From Anarhynchus alexandrinus (Eukaryota > Chordata > Aves > Charadriiformes > Charadriidae), in contig VUYV01000003.1 of the NCBI GenBank assembly GCA_008711295.1, forward strand, positions 8,522,515 through 8,586,514: DNA of 64,000 bases. The letters run 5' to 3'. Under the pieces are notes generated by a model that worked only from the letters and a program-made list of their open reading frames with translations, was not told the DNA's origin and did not search any database. Position numbers and translations under genes: made by a program. This document shows, one piece after another, positions 12,117 to 25,749 of the stretch; position 1 is the first letter of the stretch; every line of letters begins with the position of its first letter.

Positions 12117-15100
12117 GGTCAGTGTTTTTATTTCTTTCTTCCTTCTCATTCTCCATCTGTTTGAAGTAGTAACTGCTGAAACACAGTTTCTGCTCCCCAG
12201 ATGTGTTTTTAGGGCTTCGCACTCTTTAAGCTATTCTAGTTAGCTTGGTAACATAAGAAAGGCTTTTACTCACTGAAGCAATGCATCAAGTCTTTGAACA
12301 AATCTCCCTTATGAGACTTACATCACTAAGAACATCAAATTCCCTTTTTTTCAGCTTTACTCAGAAGCCCTATTCAGCATTACTGAATTTAAAGACACTG
12401 GAAATGTCCATTATGCCTGTCTGTTGATGGCATAAGGGAAGAAAAACCATTGCTATTTGAGAATGTTTCCATCTAGCCTAGGAATTAACAGCTGTAGTGG
12501 ATCCTGAGGTTTCCTCATCTGTGAGACTGGGATCTACTCAATATCAGTATTTCATGCCACATTATAAGTGGCTTTTTCTCCCTTAACCACTTGAAATTTT
12601 CACTGGTGAAATTGCCTCTTTCACTCTCTACCTGTTCTGTTTGGCTGAGACCTTTCCTGGCTCTCAATAAAATTTTCGCTCTCCTCCACAGATCGCATAT
12701 CCCTTACTCTCTCAGTACTCCAACAAAGTGGCATAACTAAGGCAAATTCAGGGCAATTGTCATCTGCCTGTATCTTGTTTTGATGTAGGCTACTCTTATT
12801 GCAGGCTTGAAGAAGAGGAGCTTGTGGGCACAAAAACTCATGGTTTTTCCTCAGTTTCTGACTTCATCTAATAAATCATGTCACCTCACCTGACAAACAT
12901 AATTTAGACTCTTAGTTCATCCCGGCTAAAACAACCATATTTACTAAGCTATCATAAATGATAGAGCACTGTATGGTTTTGCCTTGCTTTTGATACTAAA
13001 AAAACAATCAAACGCACCACTACCAGGCATTTCCCTTTGATGATGCTCCTCTACAGTTCTGTCAATTGGTATTTGTCCCACCACAGTGAAACTGGGTGAC
13101 CCAAGCTTAATTGCTTAAAGTCAATAAATGCAAACTGATGTCATAAAAGTTCTGTCATGGCACTGCTAATGAAGAGATTCAGCCTCTGGCGACTGCAAAA
13201 CTCCACTTGCCCTAGGCTGTATACAGGCAACCAGTACCACTGTAATTTGTCACTCAAGACTGAAATATATGTATAAAAAGCTAAAAGTGGCTGCATTTCA
13301 AAAGAAAAGGAATTAAATGAAGAGAAGCAAAAATAAAACCTAATTTCCTGTGTACTGCTGTCTCACTGTTCACTGCAAGCTGCAATTTAAGTTTTTCTTC
13401 TGCTTGAGTCATTCATTGGGGAGCATCTCCCACATGGTCTTTCTAATGTCTAAAAAGATTCAGTCCACACTGTAGCTTTTTCATATGTTTGGCACATACA
13501 GGATCTGTCTTTCTCTTCCCTCTACTCTTCTACCTACACATCATCAAAACAGAAATTTAATTATCTTTTAGATGGCTATCACTGTGTTAAATTTGCTTTG
13601 AAAGGTCAGTGGAAAGGGACACACAGATGCAGAGCATGAGTGTGCATGTCTCATTTCCATAGGAAACCAGGCTTAAAAATGGAAGATTTACAAGGAAAAT
13701 GAGCTGTACTTTTGCTCACAGCAATACAGTAATTTGAAACACCAGAGACCAGTGTATATAAAAAATTCTCTCTATCTATTGGTCCTCACCCTGGGTGTTG
13801 TAAATCCTGAAGTCATTGCATTTGCATTTATTAATACCAGTAGCCCATTAATTTCATGTTTATAAGGATGTGTACCAGTTAAGGAGGTAAGAAACTATCT
13901 CTAGACCTGGACACATGAGCGTAGGCATGGCTGTGCGTGAGCATGTGTACACTCAGGTATCACAGAGCATTCACGGGGAGATGTGACAACAGTTACCATC
14001 CCAAAGGACAGAGATTTGCACCCAAGTCAAGGCCAAAGTTGTATCGAACTTGCAGATGCAAAGCTGCCCAGGGAAAGAAGGGGAGTGCAACCCATTCATT
14101 TTTCTCCCTCTCTTTCACAAGATCATAAAAGTGACTTTCTGACGGACCACTTGAAAGTCACCTCCACCCATCTGAAACTTGGCTGAGGATCTCAGTCTTC
14201 CTTTATTACTGCGCAACTCGATTAAAGCTCTCAGTGGAACCGATGAGTGAATGTCCCAGCCAATTTTACTTTTTGTATTAAAAAAGAAAAGCACACTAGT
14301 CTATTGAAAATCATTTTGAAGAATTTTAATCATAGCAAATGTGTCTGAATAGTTCTCATAAAATCAGCGCTTCCACATATACAAAGGACAAGACTCCAGA
14401 GATTGGCCTACAAAAATACCATGTATTAAAATGGGGGAGGGGGCGGGTAGAAACTCAGCAATGTTTTAGACGCCTTATGGAACAGACAAAGCAAGCAAAG
14501 AATGCTTCTCCAGACATTCAGATTTATCGACAACACTTTGATTTCACCTTTATAAAGTCAATATTTGGCAAGGTTTTGACAGGGCGGCCCAGCAGCTCAT
14601 GCAGGGGCTGGTTAGCCCTGCACAAGAAAAGAGGGGGAGAGCAATCTAAAACCAAGTTATAGGTGTTCTTGCTTCTGAAACACGTCAAGGACTTCAGTTC
14701 ACAGCCACTGAACAGTGCCAGCCTGCTTGTTTAGCTAGAATATAATTAACGAGGGGTGGGGAGAGAGCCTAGGGAGGGCAAGGGACCATGTAAAACAGAG
14801 TGTAAAACAAGAAGCAGAGACGGTGGTGGAGCTGTAGGACAGCCATGTAATACTGGCATGTGCCCGGGGCTAGACTCAACCTTCCTGCTTCTGGTACAAC
14901 TATTAACGAGCCTGAAAGTCCGGAGGGGGATGGAGGAGGACATTGGCACTACCAGGCAGAGGGAGGCCATTCTGCCTTCGATTCTTAAAACAAGAGCCAA
15001 ACCTTCCTTCATTCAGCTCTTGTTTTAATTAATGTACTAAGTGCATGAGTGCATACACGTCTTCAGCGTTGGCACTGAGATAGAGAACATGCTCACACTT

Positions 15101-15700
15101 CAAAGCTGTGCTGAGGACACTTCAGCTGACATAAAGATTATTCAGGATTTTTCCTTTGCCTTTTTGTTTTAACACCTGTCAAAGTTTATTTGCCTTTACC
15201 AAAGGAAAAAAAAAAAGCAAAAACCAAACCATCCAACCATCCCTACTCCTCCCCATCTCTCCAGTAATACAGAAACCTTTGCTAATCGGGACAGTGCAAA
15301 GGCAGGCCCTGTGGGATGGGCTTTTTAGGTCCGCTTTAGATTACAGCTCACTTGCAATGCCTTTGGAGCAATTAGGGATACTGTAGCTGAAGTAATCTAA
15401 ACTGATATCAACTGCAAGTAGCTTGAAATACACGTTGGGAAGCTGACAAGCAGCTCCCCTAGAGAATATGTGTGCGTGTGCAGAGTCGGTCCTGCCCTCC
15501 CCGCTGCAGCCCTGTGCCACACCAGCCCTGTGCCACACCAGCCCTGTGCCACACCAGCCTTGTGTCACACCAGCCTTGTGTCACACCAGCCCGCTGCTGC
15601 CGAACCACAGGGACCACAGCAGGGAGAATCGCTCCCTTGCAAGGACGGCCACTGCTCCCTCTGTGCTTTCCAGCAACCACTGACTGCATCTGCTGACTCC
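12016..15700. repeat. Contig B tail, duplicated at 15702-19394
   Basis: The sequence recurs at offset +3686, rising to +3688 and then +3694 after small indels (an extra CA near 17980 and two extra CTG units near 19283). The copy stops exactly at the single N at 15701. By eye there are about a dozen differences, a level compatible with heterozygosity. It contains a 16-bp minisatellite near its end and no recognisable gene. Confidence 0.9.
15509..15588. repeat. 16-bp minisatellite, five units (copy in contig B)
   Basis: Five head-to-tail units of the type gccctgtgccacacca are followed by a short CTG run. Units 1-3 are of the 'cctgtgcc' type and units 4-5 of the 'cttgtgtc' type. The unit length is not a multiple of three, so all three frames stay open and repeat, giving overlapping spurious His/Pro-rich frames. 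Confidence 0.9.
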
Positions 15701-15701
15701 N
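15701..15701. other. Single-N contig join
   Basis: One undetermined base separates contig B from contig C. The sequence after it restarts at a point already present at 8554 and at 12016, so it marks a join and not a real unknown base. Confidence 0.9.
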
Positions 15702-18700
15702 CGCAGCCCTCGATTGCAGAAATGTAGCCTAGGGCAGACACGAGTGCAGGATTCAGGGGCGTCTGGATCTCCTAATGGTTGCCCGACCCCCAGGGAAACC
15801 TAGGTCAGTGTTTTTATTTCTTTCTTCCTTCTCATTCTCCATCTGTTTGAAATAGTAACTGCTGAAACACAGTTTCTGCTCCTCAGATGTGTTTTTAGGG
15901 CTTCGCACTCTTTAAGCTATTCTAGTTAGCTTGGTAACATAAGAAAGGCTTTTACTCACTGAAGCAATGCATCAAGTCTTTGAACAAATCTCCCTTATGA
16001 GACTTACATCACTAAGAACATCAAATTCCCTTTTTTTCAGCTTTACTCAGAAGCCCTATTCAGCATTACTGAATTTAAAGACACTGGAAATGTCCATTAT
16101 GCCTGTCTGTTGATGGCATAAGGGAAGAAAAACCATTGCTATTTGAGAATGTTTCCATCTAGCCTAGGAATTAACAGCTGTAGTGGATCCTGAGGTTTCC
16201 TCATCTGTGAGACTGGGATCTACTCAATATCAGTATTTCATGCCACATTATAAGTGGCTTTTTCTCCCTTAACCACTTGAAATTTTCACTGGTGAAATTG
16301 CCTCTTTCACTCTCTACCTGTTCTGTTTGGCTGAGACCTTTCCTGGCTCTCAATAAAATTTTCGCTCTCCTCCACAGATCGCATCTCCCTTACTCTCTCA
16401 GTACTCCAACAAAGTGGCATAACTAAGGCAAATTCAGGGCAATTGTCATCTGCCTGTATCTTGTTTTGATGTAGGCTACTCTTATTGCAGGCTTGAAGAA
16501 GAGGAGCTTGTGGGCACAAAAACTCATGGTTTTTCCTCAGTTTCTGACTTCATCTAATAAATCATGTCACCTCACCTGACAAACATAATTTAGACTCTTA
16601 GTTCATCCCGGCTAAAACAACCATATTTACTAAGCTATCATAAATGATAGAGCACTGTATGGTTTTGCCTTGCTTTTGATACTAAAAAAACAATCAAACG
16701 CACCACTACCAGGCATTTCCCTTTGATGATGCTCCTCTACAGTTCTGTCAATTGGTATTTGTCCCACCACAGTGAAACTGGGTGACCCAAGCTTAATTGC
16801 TTAAAGTCAATAAATGCAAACTGATGTCATAAAAGTTCTGTCATGGCACTGCTAATGAAGAGATTCAGCCTCTGGCGACTGCAAAACTCCACTTGCCCTA
16901 GGCTGTATACAGGCAACCAGTACCACTGTAATTTGTCACTCAAGACTGAAATATATGTATAAAAAGCTAAAAGTGGCTGCATTTCAAAAGAAAAGGAATT
17001 AAATGAAGAGAAGCAAAAATAAAACCTAATTTCCTGTGTACTGCTGTCTCACTGTTCACTGCAAGCTGCAATTTAAGTTTTTCTTCTGCTTGAGTCATTC
17101 ATTGGGGAGCATCTCCCACATGGTCTTTCTAATGTCTAAAAAGATTCAGTCCACACTGTAGCTTTTTCATATGTTTGGCACATACAGGATCTGTCTTTCT
17201 CTTCCCTCTACTCTTCTACCCACACATCATCAAAACAGAAATTTAATTATCTTTTAGATGGCTATCACTGTGTTAAATTTGCTTTGAAAGGTCAGTGGAA
17301 AGGGACACACAGATGCAGAGCATGAGTGTGCATGTCTCATTTCCATAGGAAACCAGGCTTAAAAATGGAAGATTTACAAGGAAAATGAGCTGTACTTTTG
17401 CTCACAGCAATACAGTAATTTGAAACACCAGAGACTGGTGTATATAAAAAATTCTCTCTATCTATTGGTCCTCACCCTGGGTGTTGTAAATCCTGAAGTC
17501 ATTGCATTTGCATTTATTAATACCAGTAGCCCATTAATTTCATGTTTATAAGGATGTGTACCAGTTAAGGAGGTAAGAAACTATCTCTAGACCTGGACAC
17601 ATGAGCGTAGGCATGGCTGTGCGTGAGCATGTGTACACTCAGGTATCACAGAGCATTCACGGGGAGATGTGACAACAGTTACCATCCCAAAGGACAGAGA
17701 TTTGCACCCAAGTCAAGGCCAAAGTTTTATCGAACTTGCAGATGCAAAGCTGCCCAGGGAAAGAAGGGGAGTGCAACCCATTCATTTTTCTCCCTCTCTT
17801 TCACAAGATCATAAAAGTGACTTTCTGACGGACCACTTGAAAGTCACCTCCACCCATCTGAAACTTGGCTGAGGATCTCAGTCTTCCTTTATTACTGCGC
17901 AACTCGATTAAAGCTCTCAGTGGAACCGATGAGTGAATGTCCCAGCCAATTTTACTTTTTGTATTAAAAAAGAAAAGCACACACTAGTCTATTGAAAATC
18001 ATTTTGAAGAATTTTAATCATAGCAAATGTGTCTGAATAGTTCTCAAAAAATCAGCGCTTCCACATATACAAAGGACAAGACTCCAGAGATTGGCCTACA
18101 AAAATACCATGTATTAAAATGGGGGAGGGGGCGGGTAGAAACTCAGCAATGTTTTAGACGCCTTATGGAACAGACAAAGCAAGCAAAGAATGCTTCTCCA
18201 GACATTCAGATTTATCGACAACACTTTGATTTCACCTTTATAAAGTCAATATTTGGCAAGGTTTTGACAGGGCGGCCCAGCAGCTCATGCAGGGGCTGGT
18301 TAGCCCTGCACAAGAAAAGAGGGGGAGAGCAATCTAAAACCAAGTTATAGGTGTTCTTGCTTCTGAAACACGTCAAGGACTTCAGTTCACAGCCACTGAA
18401 CAGTGCCAGCCTGCTTGTTTAGCTAGAATATAATTAACGAGGGGTGGGGAGAGAGCCTAGGGAGGGCAAGGGACCATGTAAAACAGAGTGTAAAACAAGA
18501 AGCAGAGACGGTGGTGGAGCTGTAGGACAGCCATGTAATACTGGCATGTGCCCGGGGCTAGACTCAACCTTCCTGCTTCTGGTACAACTATTAACGAGCC
18601 TGAAAGTCCGGAGGGGGATGGAGGAGGACATTGGCACTACCAGGCAGAGGGAGGCCATTCTGCCTTCGATTCTTAAAACAAGAGCCAAACCTTCCTTCAT

Positions 18701-19394
18701 TCAGCTCTTGTTTTAATTAATGTACTAAGTGCATGAGTGCATACACGTCTTCAGCGTTGGCACTGAGATAGAGAACATGCTCACACTTCAAAGCTGTGCT
18801 GAGGACACTTCAGCTGACATAAAGATTATTCAGGATTTTTCCTTTGCCTTTTTGTTTTAACACCTGTCAAAGTTTATTTGCCTTTACCAAAGGAAAAAAA
18901 AAAAGCAAAAACCAAACCATCCAACCATCCCTACTCCTCCCCATCTCTCCAGTAATACAGAAACCTTTGCTAATCGGGACAGTGCAAAGGCAGGCCCTGT
19001 GGGATGGGCTTTTTAGGTCCGCTTTAGATTACAGCTCACTTGCAATGCCTTTGGAGCAATTAGGGATACTGTAGCTGAAGTAATCTAAACTGATATCAAC
19101 TGCAAGTAGCTTGAAATACACGTTGGGAAGCTGACAAGCAGCTCCCCTAGAGAATATGTGTGCGTGTGCAGAGTCGGTCCTGCCCTCCCCGCTGCAGCCC
19201 TGTGCCACACCAGCCTTGTGTCACACCAGCCCCGTGCCACACCAGCCCTGTGTCACACCAGCCTTGTGTCACACCAGCCTGCTGCTGCTGCTGCCGAACC
19301 ACAGGGACCGCAGCAGGGAGAATCGCTCCCTTGCAAGGACGGCCACTGCTCCCTCTGTGCTTTCCAGCAACCACCGACTGCATCTGCTGACTCC
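15702..19394. repeat. Contig C head, copy of 12016-15700
   Basis: This is near-identical to 12016-15700. Its first 101 bases (15702-15802) also equal contig A's last 101 bases (8554-8654), so A and C overlap directly. Unlike contig B it continues into unique sequence after 19394. There is no gene inside. Confidence 0.9.
19197..19276. repeat. 16-bp minisatellite, five units (copy in contig C)
   Basis: This is the same 16-bp unit array as at 15509-15588, with the unit variants in a different order and a CTG run two units longer just downstream. The differing variant order suggests two alleles of a polymorphic minisatellite. Confidence 0.85.
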
Positions 19395-19647
19395 TGGGAC
19401 TTAAAAATATTTTTTCTTCTCAGAGGTCCTCTGCTTAGCAAGGTTTAGTCTCCGAAACAGAAAGCCTATTGGGATTCATTTGGAGCGTAGCTGAAATTCA
19501 GGGGCACCTCTGCTTTCTCTCGACAGAGTTTAAATAGATACGGAACAGATGGTATAAACGTGGCCTGAATGAAGAACAGCTTTACTCTTCTTTTTGTTTT
19601 TCCTGGTGCCTGTTTGTGTTTTTCCAAAACAATTATCAGCAAAATGA

Positions 19648-19670
19648 GGGTAGGGGAGGAGGGGGGAGGG
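19648..19670 (+). other. Potential G-quadruplex motif
   Basis: Four runs of three or more G are separated by loops of about 2, 4 and 1 bases, matching the usual G3+N1-7 rule on the plus strand. Only the pattern is seen; folding is not shown. Confidence 0.6.
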
Positions 19671-20709
19671 TGAGAAACACTTTTAGAGCCTACCACTTTT
19701 TAGAGCATCTAAGCAGCACGCTAACCCTCAGCACAGTGACAGACACAGCGCCCTGTCACGAGGCAGCCTACTTTGGGACCACCTTTCTTGCCTGAAGCTG
19801 AATAGAAGGGCAGGTTCTCCAGTTTGCGGGATACTGGGTGGCTGGGAGACCTCTATGTTCATGACAACTTAGAAAGCTGAAGAATCTTACAGAAAGGTTC
19901 TCATGTTTCTTTTAAACCTTAAAAGTCATATCTACAACAGAGGAACCGTAAGACCCCCACGCTCTAACTAGAGATGTTATGTTGGACCATTCTGGCAAAG
20001 AGAGTATTCACAGTGTGTCCTTGCAGGGCCGTTGTTTCAACAGAGAATTGTGGTGGGTCACATCCATGTTTCACCCGGTTCAACACCCGCCCCAGGACAC
20101 CTCCTCCCCTTGGGCCACCGAGCAAACGTGGCAGGGGTGAACTGTTCTGGGATGATTTAACCAAATTCCCATCTTCCTTTGGCAAAAGTCGGGTCACTGA
20201 CCCAAAAGAGGATTTAACAATCTCTTAAGGAGATGGATGATTTGCCCTCAAAATTGGTATGTATCTCCTTATCAAAGACTGCTCGCTTTAGATCTATAAA
20301 ATGAGGACTGCCGCTGAGTATAGGACATATGACAGAGGTCCTCAGAGGCCAAATCCACTAACGACTTTAAATGAGGCATAAGACCCGAGTTTGATCTCAG
20401 AGAACTGACAGTCACAACTAACTCCACGAATAGTGCTCTGTGTGCTCCACATCCAGAAAGTCCAGGCTCTGCACATTTCAGCAGACATTTCAAACTTAAT
20501 AGGCAGCACGTGACATTTCATTAAGATTTTGGTGCTGTTGCAGTTTTCAGCTGTTAGGAGGTTTAGGAGGTATTACACAACAGAAGCACACACATGCATT
20601 TTGAAACTCAGCAGACCTAACCCAAGCATTGAATATAGATTTTCTTCTTCCTTCTTCTTCCTTCCACCGAAGGAAGTGGAATCACAAAATTAATGTCACT
20701 GATACTCTG

Positions 20710-20736
20710 AAAAAAAAAAAAAAAAAAAAAAAAAAA
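20710..20736. repeat. Poly(A) tract followed by A-rich DNA
   Basis: A run of 27 A is followed by about 30 bases of A/C-rich sequence. No gene-like sequence lies upstream, so I do not read it as the tail of a processed pseudogene. Confidence 0.85.
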
Positions 20737-23700
20737 CAAAAGACCACAAAAACACAAAACCAAAAAAGCTGTTAATGAATTATCTTATCTTAAAAATCAG
20801 ATCATGCAAATAATCTCTAGTCTCCGAATTGTTTTCTCTTGTTTTTCTATTGCTTTTTTTCAAAAATATTAGGGCTATAGTAAAGAAACAATAATCCAAA
20901 ATACTTATTTAGAGAGGACCTATGATAATAACAGCAGACAAAGAGGTATTGCAAATAAGACTCAGTATAGAGCCCTGGAGATGTTCCTGTTTCTGTGGAG
21001 ACTTGTTAACCATTTTCATCACTGAAAATGCAGTAGAATTTTGCAGTCACTCATATATACAAAGGTAAGTTTCTCCTTGCAAATCTGCAGGGAAACAGGA
21101 TGGCCAAACAACGGGCTGAAGAAGAGGAAGCAGGAGGTGGCACGCTGGTAAGGAAGCAGTACAAAGTGCTTTTTAAGCTTCTTCATGTAAAGGACAAAAG
21201 AAAGAACCCAAACCCAAAGATGTCAGGCATCAGCAATAACAAACACAGACAGTATCTAAGGTATTAAAAAATATCCTCATTTCTCTCGATCCCAGGGGTT
21301 TGCTGGAGTTGCTGCATGCTTGTTCTGCCTGGATGGCTGCCGAAAGACATTCAGTGTTGCAGTTCTTTGTTTATCACAAAACCACGCTCCTTGCTGGTAA
21401 CATTTTACAACTCTTATCACGCTGTTCAATCCAGCTACAGCTGTCCAAATCTTGTCTTCTCTAAACCAGAGGAGGTCAGAAAGGAAAAGAAAGAACACTC
21501 TGCGTATCCATTGCAGTTAGCCCGTTTAGCAAATATAATCATTAAGCAGGGATTCAGTTTTATCAACCTGTAGGTTTAGCAAATCCCTCAGCATTTCAGC
21601 ACAGCAGGAAAGAAGCGATTAGAATTCAATTTATTTCTCCGGAGTTTTTTAAATCATCATCACTCTGGATTCCTAGGGTGGGTTTTGGTGTGGGTTTGAA
21701 CTGCAGGCACTTTTTCTTTTTTTTTTTTTCGCCATGAGTTAAAAATTCTCAGTTATGTACAATGAGCAATTAAAAACAGGAGTTATTGAAATACAGGTTT
21801 ATACACTCAAGTGCTTGAAAGCAGCAGCCCTGGAGTATTACAGACCCTCTCCCAGTCAATATGCTTCCAAATTTCAAAATTAAACCTTCCCCAAAGCAAA
21901 GCCTATTAATTCAAATATTCATTAAGAATCGTGCAGATTAGCCAAGTATCAAGAAACAAACACCTAAGTGTAAAGTGCACCTCTATTCAAGAATTTAATC
22001 ATGTGTGACCGAATCCCTTCATCTTCCTCAGATTTAATGCTGTAGTGCTTTCTCAGTTAGCATATTTTCCTGATTCATATCCCAAATATTTCAATACATT
22101 CCTTAAGCAAACCTTTGAGAAACATCTGTGACCATTATTCCAAATAATTTAAGCACGAAATTATTCATTTGCAGTTCAGTCACCAAATTGGCCATGCTCG
22201 GGAACTGAGCTCCCTTTTACACTCGTAGCCAGCCACACGTGTCCACCACAGGACACATTGCTTTGGAAGTATTGTGAGATTCACCACCGTTCTGAAATAC
22301 TTCAAAGTGAGATCGCGCCCTTCACAATGTCAACCTGAATTCACAGCATCATGCAGGGAGAAGATTTTTTCAGATCTTGAGGCAGATCCAGATTTCTCTC
22401 AAGCAGATGCAAACCCCAACGATTCAGACCTCATCAGTGCATGCAGGCACCTATAGGGCAATGCTTCCAAAACCGATCAGCACGGTGACAATACACACAC
22501 TTTTTGTAATTCTAAGATAGACAAGTAAACAGCCTTCAGCATGAAACTACTCAGGTTCCTCATTTCTTTTATTCACTCCATCTTGAAAACCAAGCCAGAA
22601 AGCTACAGACCCCTAACCTAATCCTACTATTTAAGTTGAGTGCATTAGCTGTACCAAACAGCCACTTCTGTTTTCAGCTTCTCGGATCTAATAGGTTCAA
22701 TAAATCCTGCCTTTACCTGTTTGGTATTACCAATGTTGTCAACTTCATTATTTGTCCTGGGAGATGGCCACCTGCTTTTGTACCTTCCATCAACACACAT
22801 GCAAATAAAACAAGTTTTTATTTTAAACAATGTGACACATTTGCACACACCGAGACTTTGCTTTTTTTATCCCAGCTTCTTCCCACTGAATTCCTGTTCA
22901 GCTTGTGTCTGAGTCCTGATCTCCAGTGATGATTCAGCACCCTAAAAAATTTCTGCACACCCATCAAGATTTTCAGTTAGGTGGAAAAGTTTTCCTCCTG
23001 AAATAGGCAGCTTCCCAGCTCAAAGGTGTTGAAGGAAAAGCGAGATCTGGTGTTTCACTGCCATTCTCAAGATACAATTTGACAGAAATGACATATGCAG
23101 GCCACTGCAAACTGTGCCCACTAGATGTTTTTGCACATACAGATCTGAATTTCCAGGCTATTGCCTAATCATTTGCTCATTTCCAGGTGTCCTTCTCCTT
23201 CTGCACCCTTTCTTCACTCTTTCAAATCAGTTCAGGCCAAGTCTGTGTGTTGCCTTCAAGCTTTCAGGAGTGGGTTACGCAGCTGTGTTTTGAAAGACCT
23301 CCACTTGAACTTACAGATCCCTGATAAACTAAAAGCCCAGGCATCTGGCTGTTCCCTTTTGCATGGACATCCCAGCCTGGAGGCGCAGATCAACGATGCA
23401 GCGCCGTCACCTGAACCCCAGATGAGATACCACCTGTGGAGCAGCAAGTCCCATGCAACAGCAGTAGGAGTCGGTTTGCAGGAGGCAGCTCAGAGGGGGC
23501 GGCAACTCATCCCACATGAAATCCAGGTAGCGATACCACGGCTTCATGCTACCAAGCTATCTCAGCACCTCATTGTCCCAGCACCATAAAGTACCTGATC
23601 TTCCTGAGATATGACAGCTTGAGGCCCTTTTACTAATCTGCTTGGCCTCTCTCTACTACATGTGAGCATGTGCTGTGCGTACACCACCCTTCCCGCACAT

Positions 23701-25731
23701 GGAAACACGTCCCTGTGCTCGTATGTATAGGGGCTTCATGCATGCCCATGACTCCCCATTTTACCCCCATGCTTATGTGCTTCAGTGTGATAGAGCTGAG
23801 GAGAGTGAAAACAGACTTGTGTAGATCTGAAGGGGGCTGTGGGATGGATAGGAGGGACAGAAAATAGTTTCTTCTGGCTGTGGATCTCACCTAGTCCCTC
23901 AGAATTGCCTCTGATGTTCAGGACCATGCTTAGCACAAAAATTACAGGCATTATTTAGAACTAAAATAAAAATGTATTGAAGCATAAGGAAATACTTGGA
24001 AAATGCATTTTCCAAACATTTATTAAGGATTAAATTCCAGTGGACTTGGAAGGTAATTTTTTTTTCATTAGAGTTGCTCAGGGCAACTTAAGAAATGTCT
24101 GTGAAATCGTTCAACTTGCGGATGAAGCAAGCAGCTTTGGTTGTTGACACGAGCACGCAAGAGGTAAAGTGACAAAGAGCAAGAACACAACCGCCCCAGC
24201 TGTCAGGCCTACCGACAGCGTACAGCACCAGAAAGGTCACTAACATGCTGTAAATCCATTGCAGCATTTCCAGACAATCTTACCCTACTGAAGGTCTTGC
24301 ACAAAACCTTTGCCTTCAGGGCCAGCAGATCCTTTGACAGCCTCCCAGATGCTGCCGGGACTCATTTGCTGCCGTGTACCTTCTCCTTTCCTCCCTCCCA
24401 CCCCTCCATCCACCCATAGAAAATGTTTGGAAGAAACAAATCTCAAGCCACGCTTCCTGTGCAACAAGGGTAAGGAATGTTTCGACCCCAACATTGACTT
24501 GAGATACATTCACTTGACATGCAAATGTCTACTGCAGTAACTGGCCAAGTGTCTTGTGTGCCAGCAGGCCACGTTCCCGGAGAGCCGGGGTGGGTGTTAG
24601 CTGTGGATGGTGGGTACGGCCCCTTTCTATGACTGGGAGGAGGCAACATCCTCCGCTGCGTGGCATTGCTGTGAGAAGATCCAGGGAACACAGAGCCTTG
24701 GAGCAGTTTATGTAGCGCCAAGAGCTGTTGATACCGGGACACCTACAGAAGACCTCAAGTCATGTATGAATTGTTTGGGTTTGTTTTAGCCCTGTTGTCA
24801 ATGTAACAAAATCAGTGCAATGTCAGCTATCTCTACTCCAGAAAAGCATTTGCAGTATCAGAAAGGTTGGCTGCCCAGGGCTCCAGCAATAATAACGTGA
24901 CTGGGAAGGCGGGCTTGAGCGGACGGGGGAGCCGGCATGCCAGTCTGTACTATACATGTGTTAAGTCAAGGCCAATAATCCCTCGCTTCCATAAGCAAAA
25001 AAGTTTACTTAAAATTTTTTAAGTCATCTGATTAAAACAGAAAAAAAAATCTGTTGTGTGGCTCAGTAATCATTGGCTATAATTCTGTATCCACGGTAAT
25101 TAAAACATGAAAAACCTTTTACTCTTTCCCACAACCCACACTTTACACTTTGCCTTAAAATGCTGAGAGTCGAATTTCAGCCACCCCCTCATAAAATACG
25201 GCGGAATTCTGCCAAATTTCCTTCCGTGCTCTTCATTTGATGGCAAAGTAACAGAGGTACCACAATTCACTTGATATCGTTCTTTTCCTGCTAATGTTTT
25301 ATTCAGACTGAGCTTCATTAATAAAGATGAAACTTCGGACTCATGATTGCTCCATGTTTACAAAACATCCAGGCTCCTTTACATCTTGGTTAAGCATGAA
25401 CAATCACTGAACACACAATTTCCTAAAAAAGTCCCACATACCAAAATTGCATATTTTGAATTTTTAAAATTCACTAAACAGAATTTCACAGAGTGAACCC
25501 TAAAGTCTGTTTGCCAGGAAAGCACAAGCCAAAAATGGAAGTTGGGACCCTCCAGGAAAAAAACAAAGCTGGACCCCAACACACACATCCTTCCCATTAA
25601 ACAAGCAAATAAATAACACATTCATACAGAGTAATTTGCTCTAAAAATGCAGGTGCTTGAGTAGTTACCCACAAGTTTTAGCATAAATTTTGGTTGCTCA
25701 AACAGTACTAGAGTCACAGTAAGTTTCCTTC

Positions 25732-25749
25732 TTTTTTTTTTTTTTTTTT
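25732..25749. repeat. Poly(T) tract
   Basis: There are eighteen consecutive T, i.e. an A-run on the RNF152 sense strand. It creates a Lys-rich stretch in a spurious minus-strand frame (25622-26044). Confidence 0.9.

Larger units (their letters stand above)
19395..25297. other. Noncoding DNA with simple repeats
   Basis: No gene is recognised. It contains a four-run G-quadruplex motif at 19648-19670, a TTC-rich tract at about 20640-20670 and a 27-base A-run at 20710-20736. AATAAA hexamers on the minus strand (TTTATT here) occur at about 22817 and 24019. These could in principle end a very long RNF152 3' UTR, but nothing in the sequence decides it. The longest open frame (23161-23589) has a non-ATG start and no domain. 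Confidence 0.5.

Noticed and set aside
15509..15588. CRISPR-like array
   Set aside because: The units are directly adjacent with no spacers, in a vertebrate genome; it is a minisatellite.
5414..19394. Genuine tandem segmental duplication with repeated small genes
   Set aside because: The copy boundaries coincide exactly with assembly gaps, contigs A and C overlap directly, and divergence is at the heterozygosity level. The repeated small frames are chance frames copied with the DNA.
20640..20766. Poly(A) tract as the tail of a processed pseudogene
   Set aside because: No gene-derived sequence precedes it, and the TTC-rich tract and A-run look like simple sequence.
23161..23589. 142-codon plus-strand frame
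   Set aside because: It has a non-ATG start and unremarkable composition with no domain; its length is compatible with chance in 64 kb.
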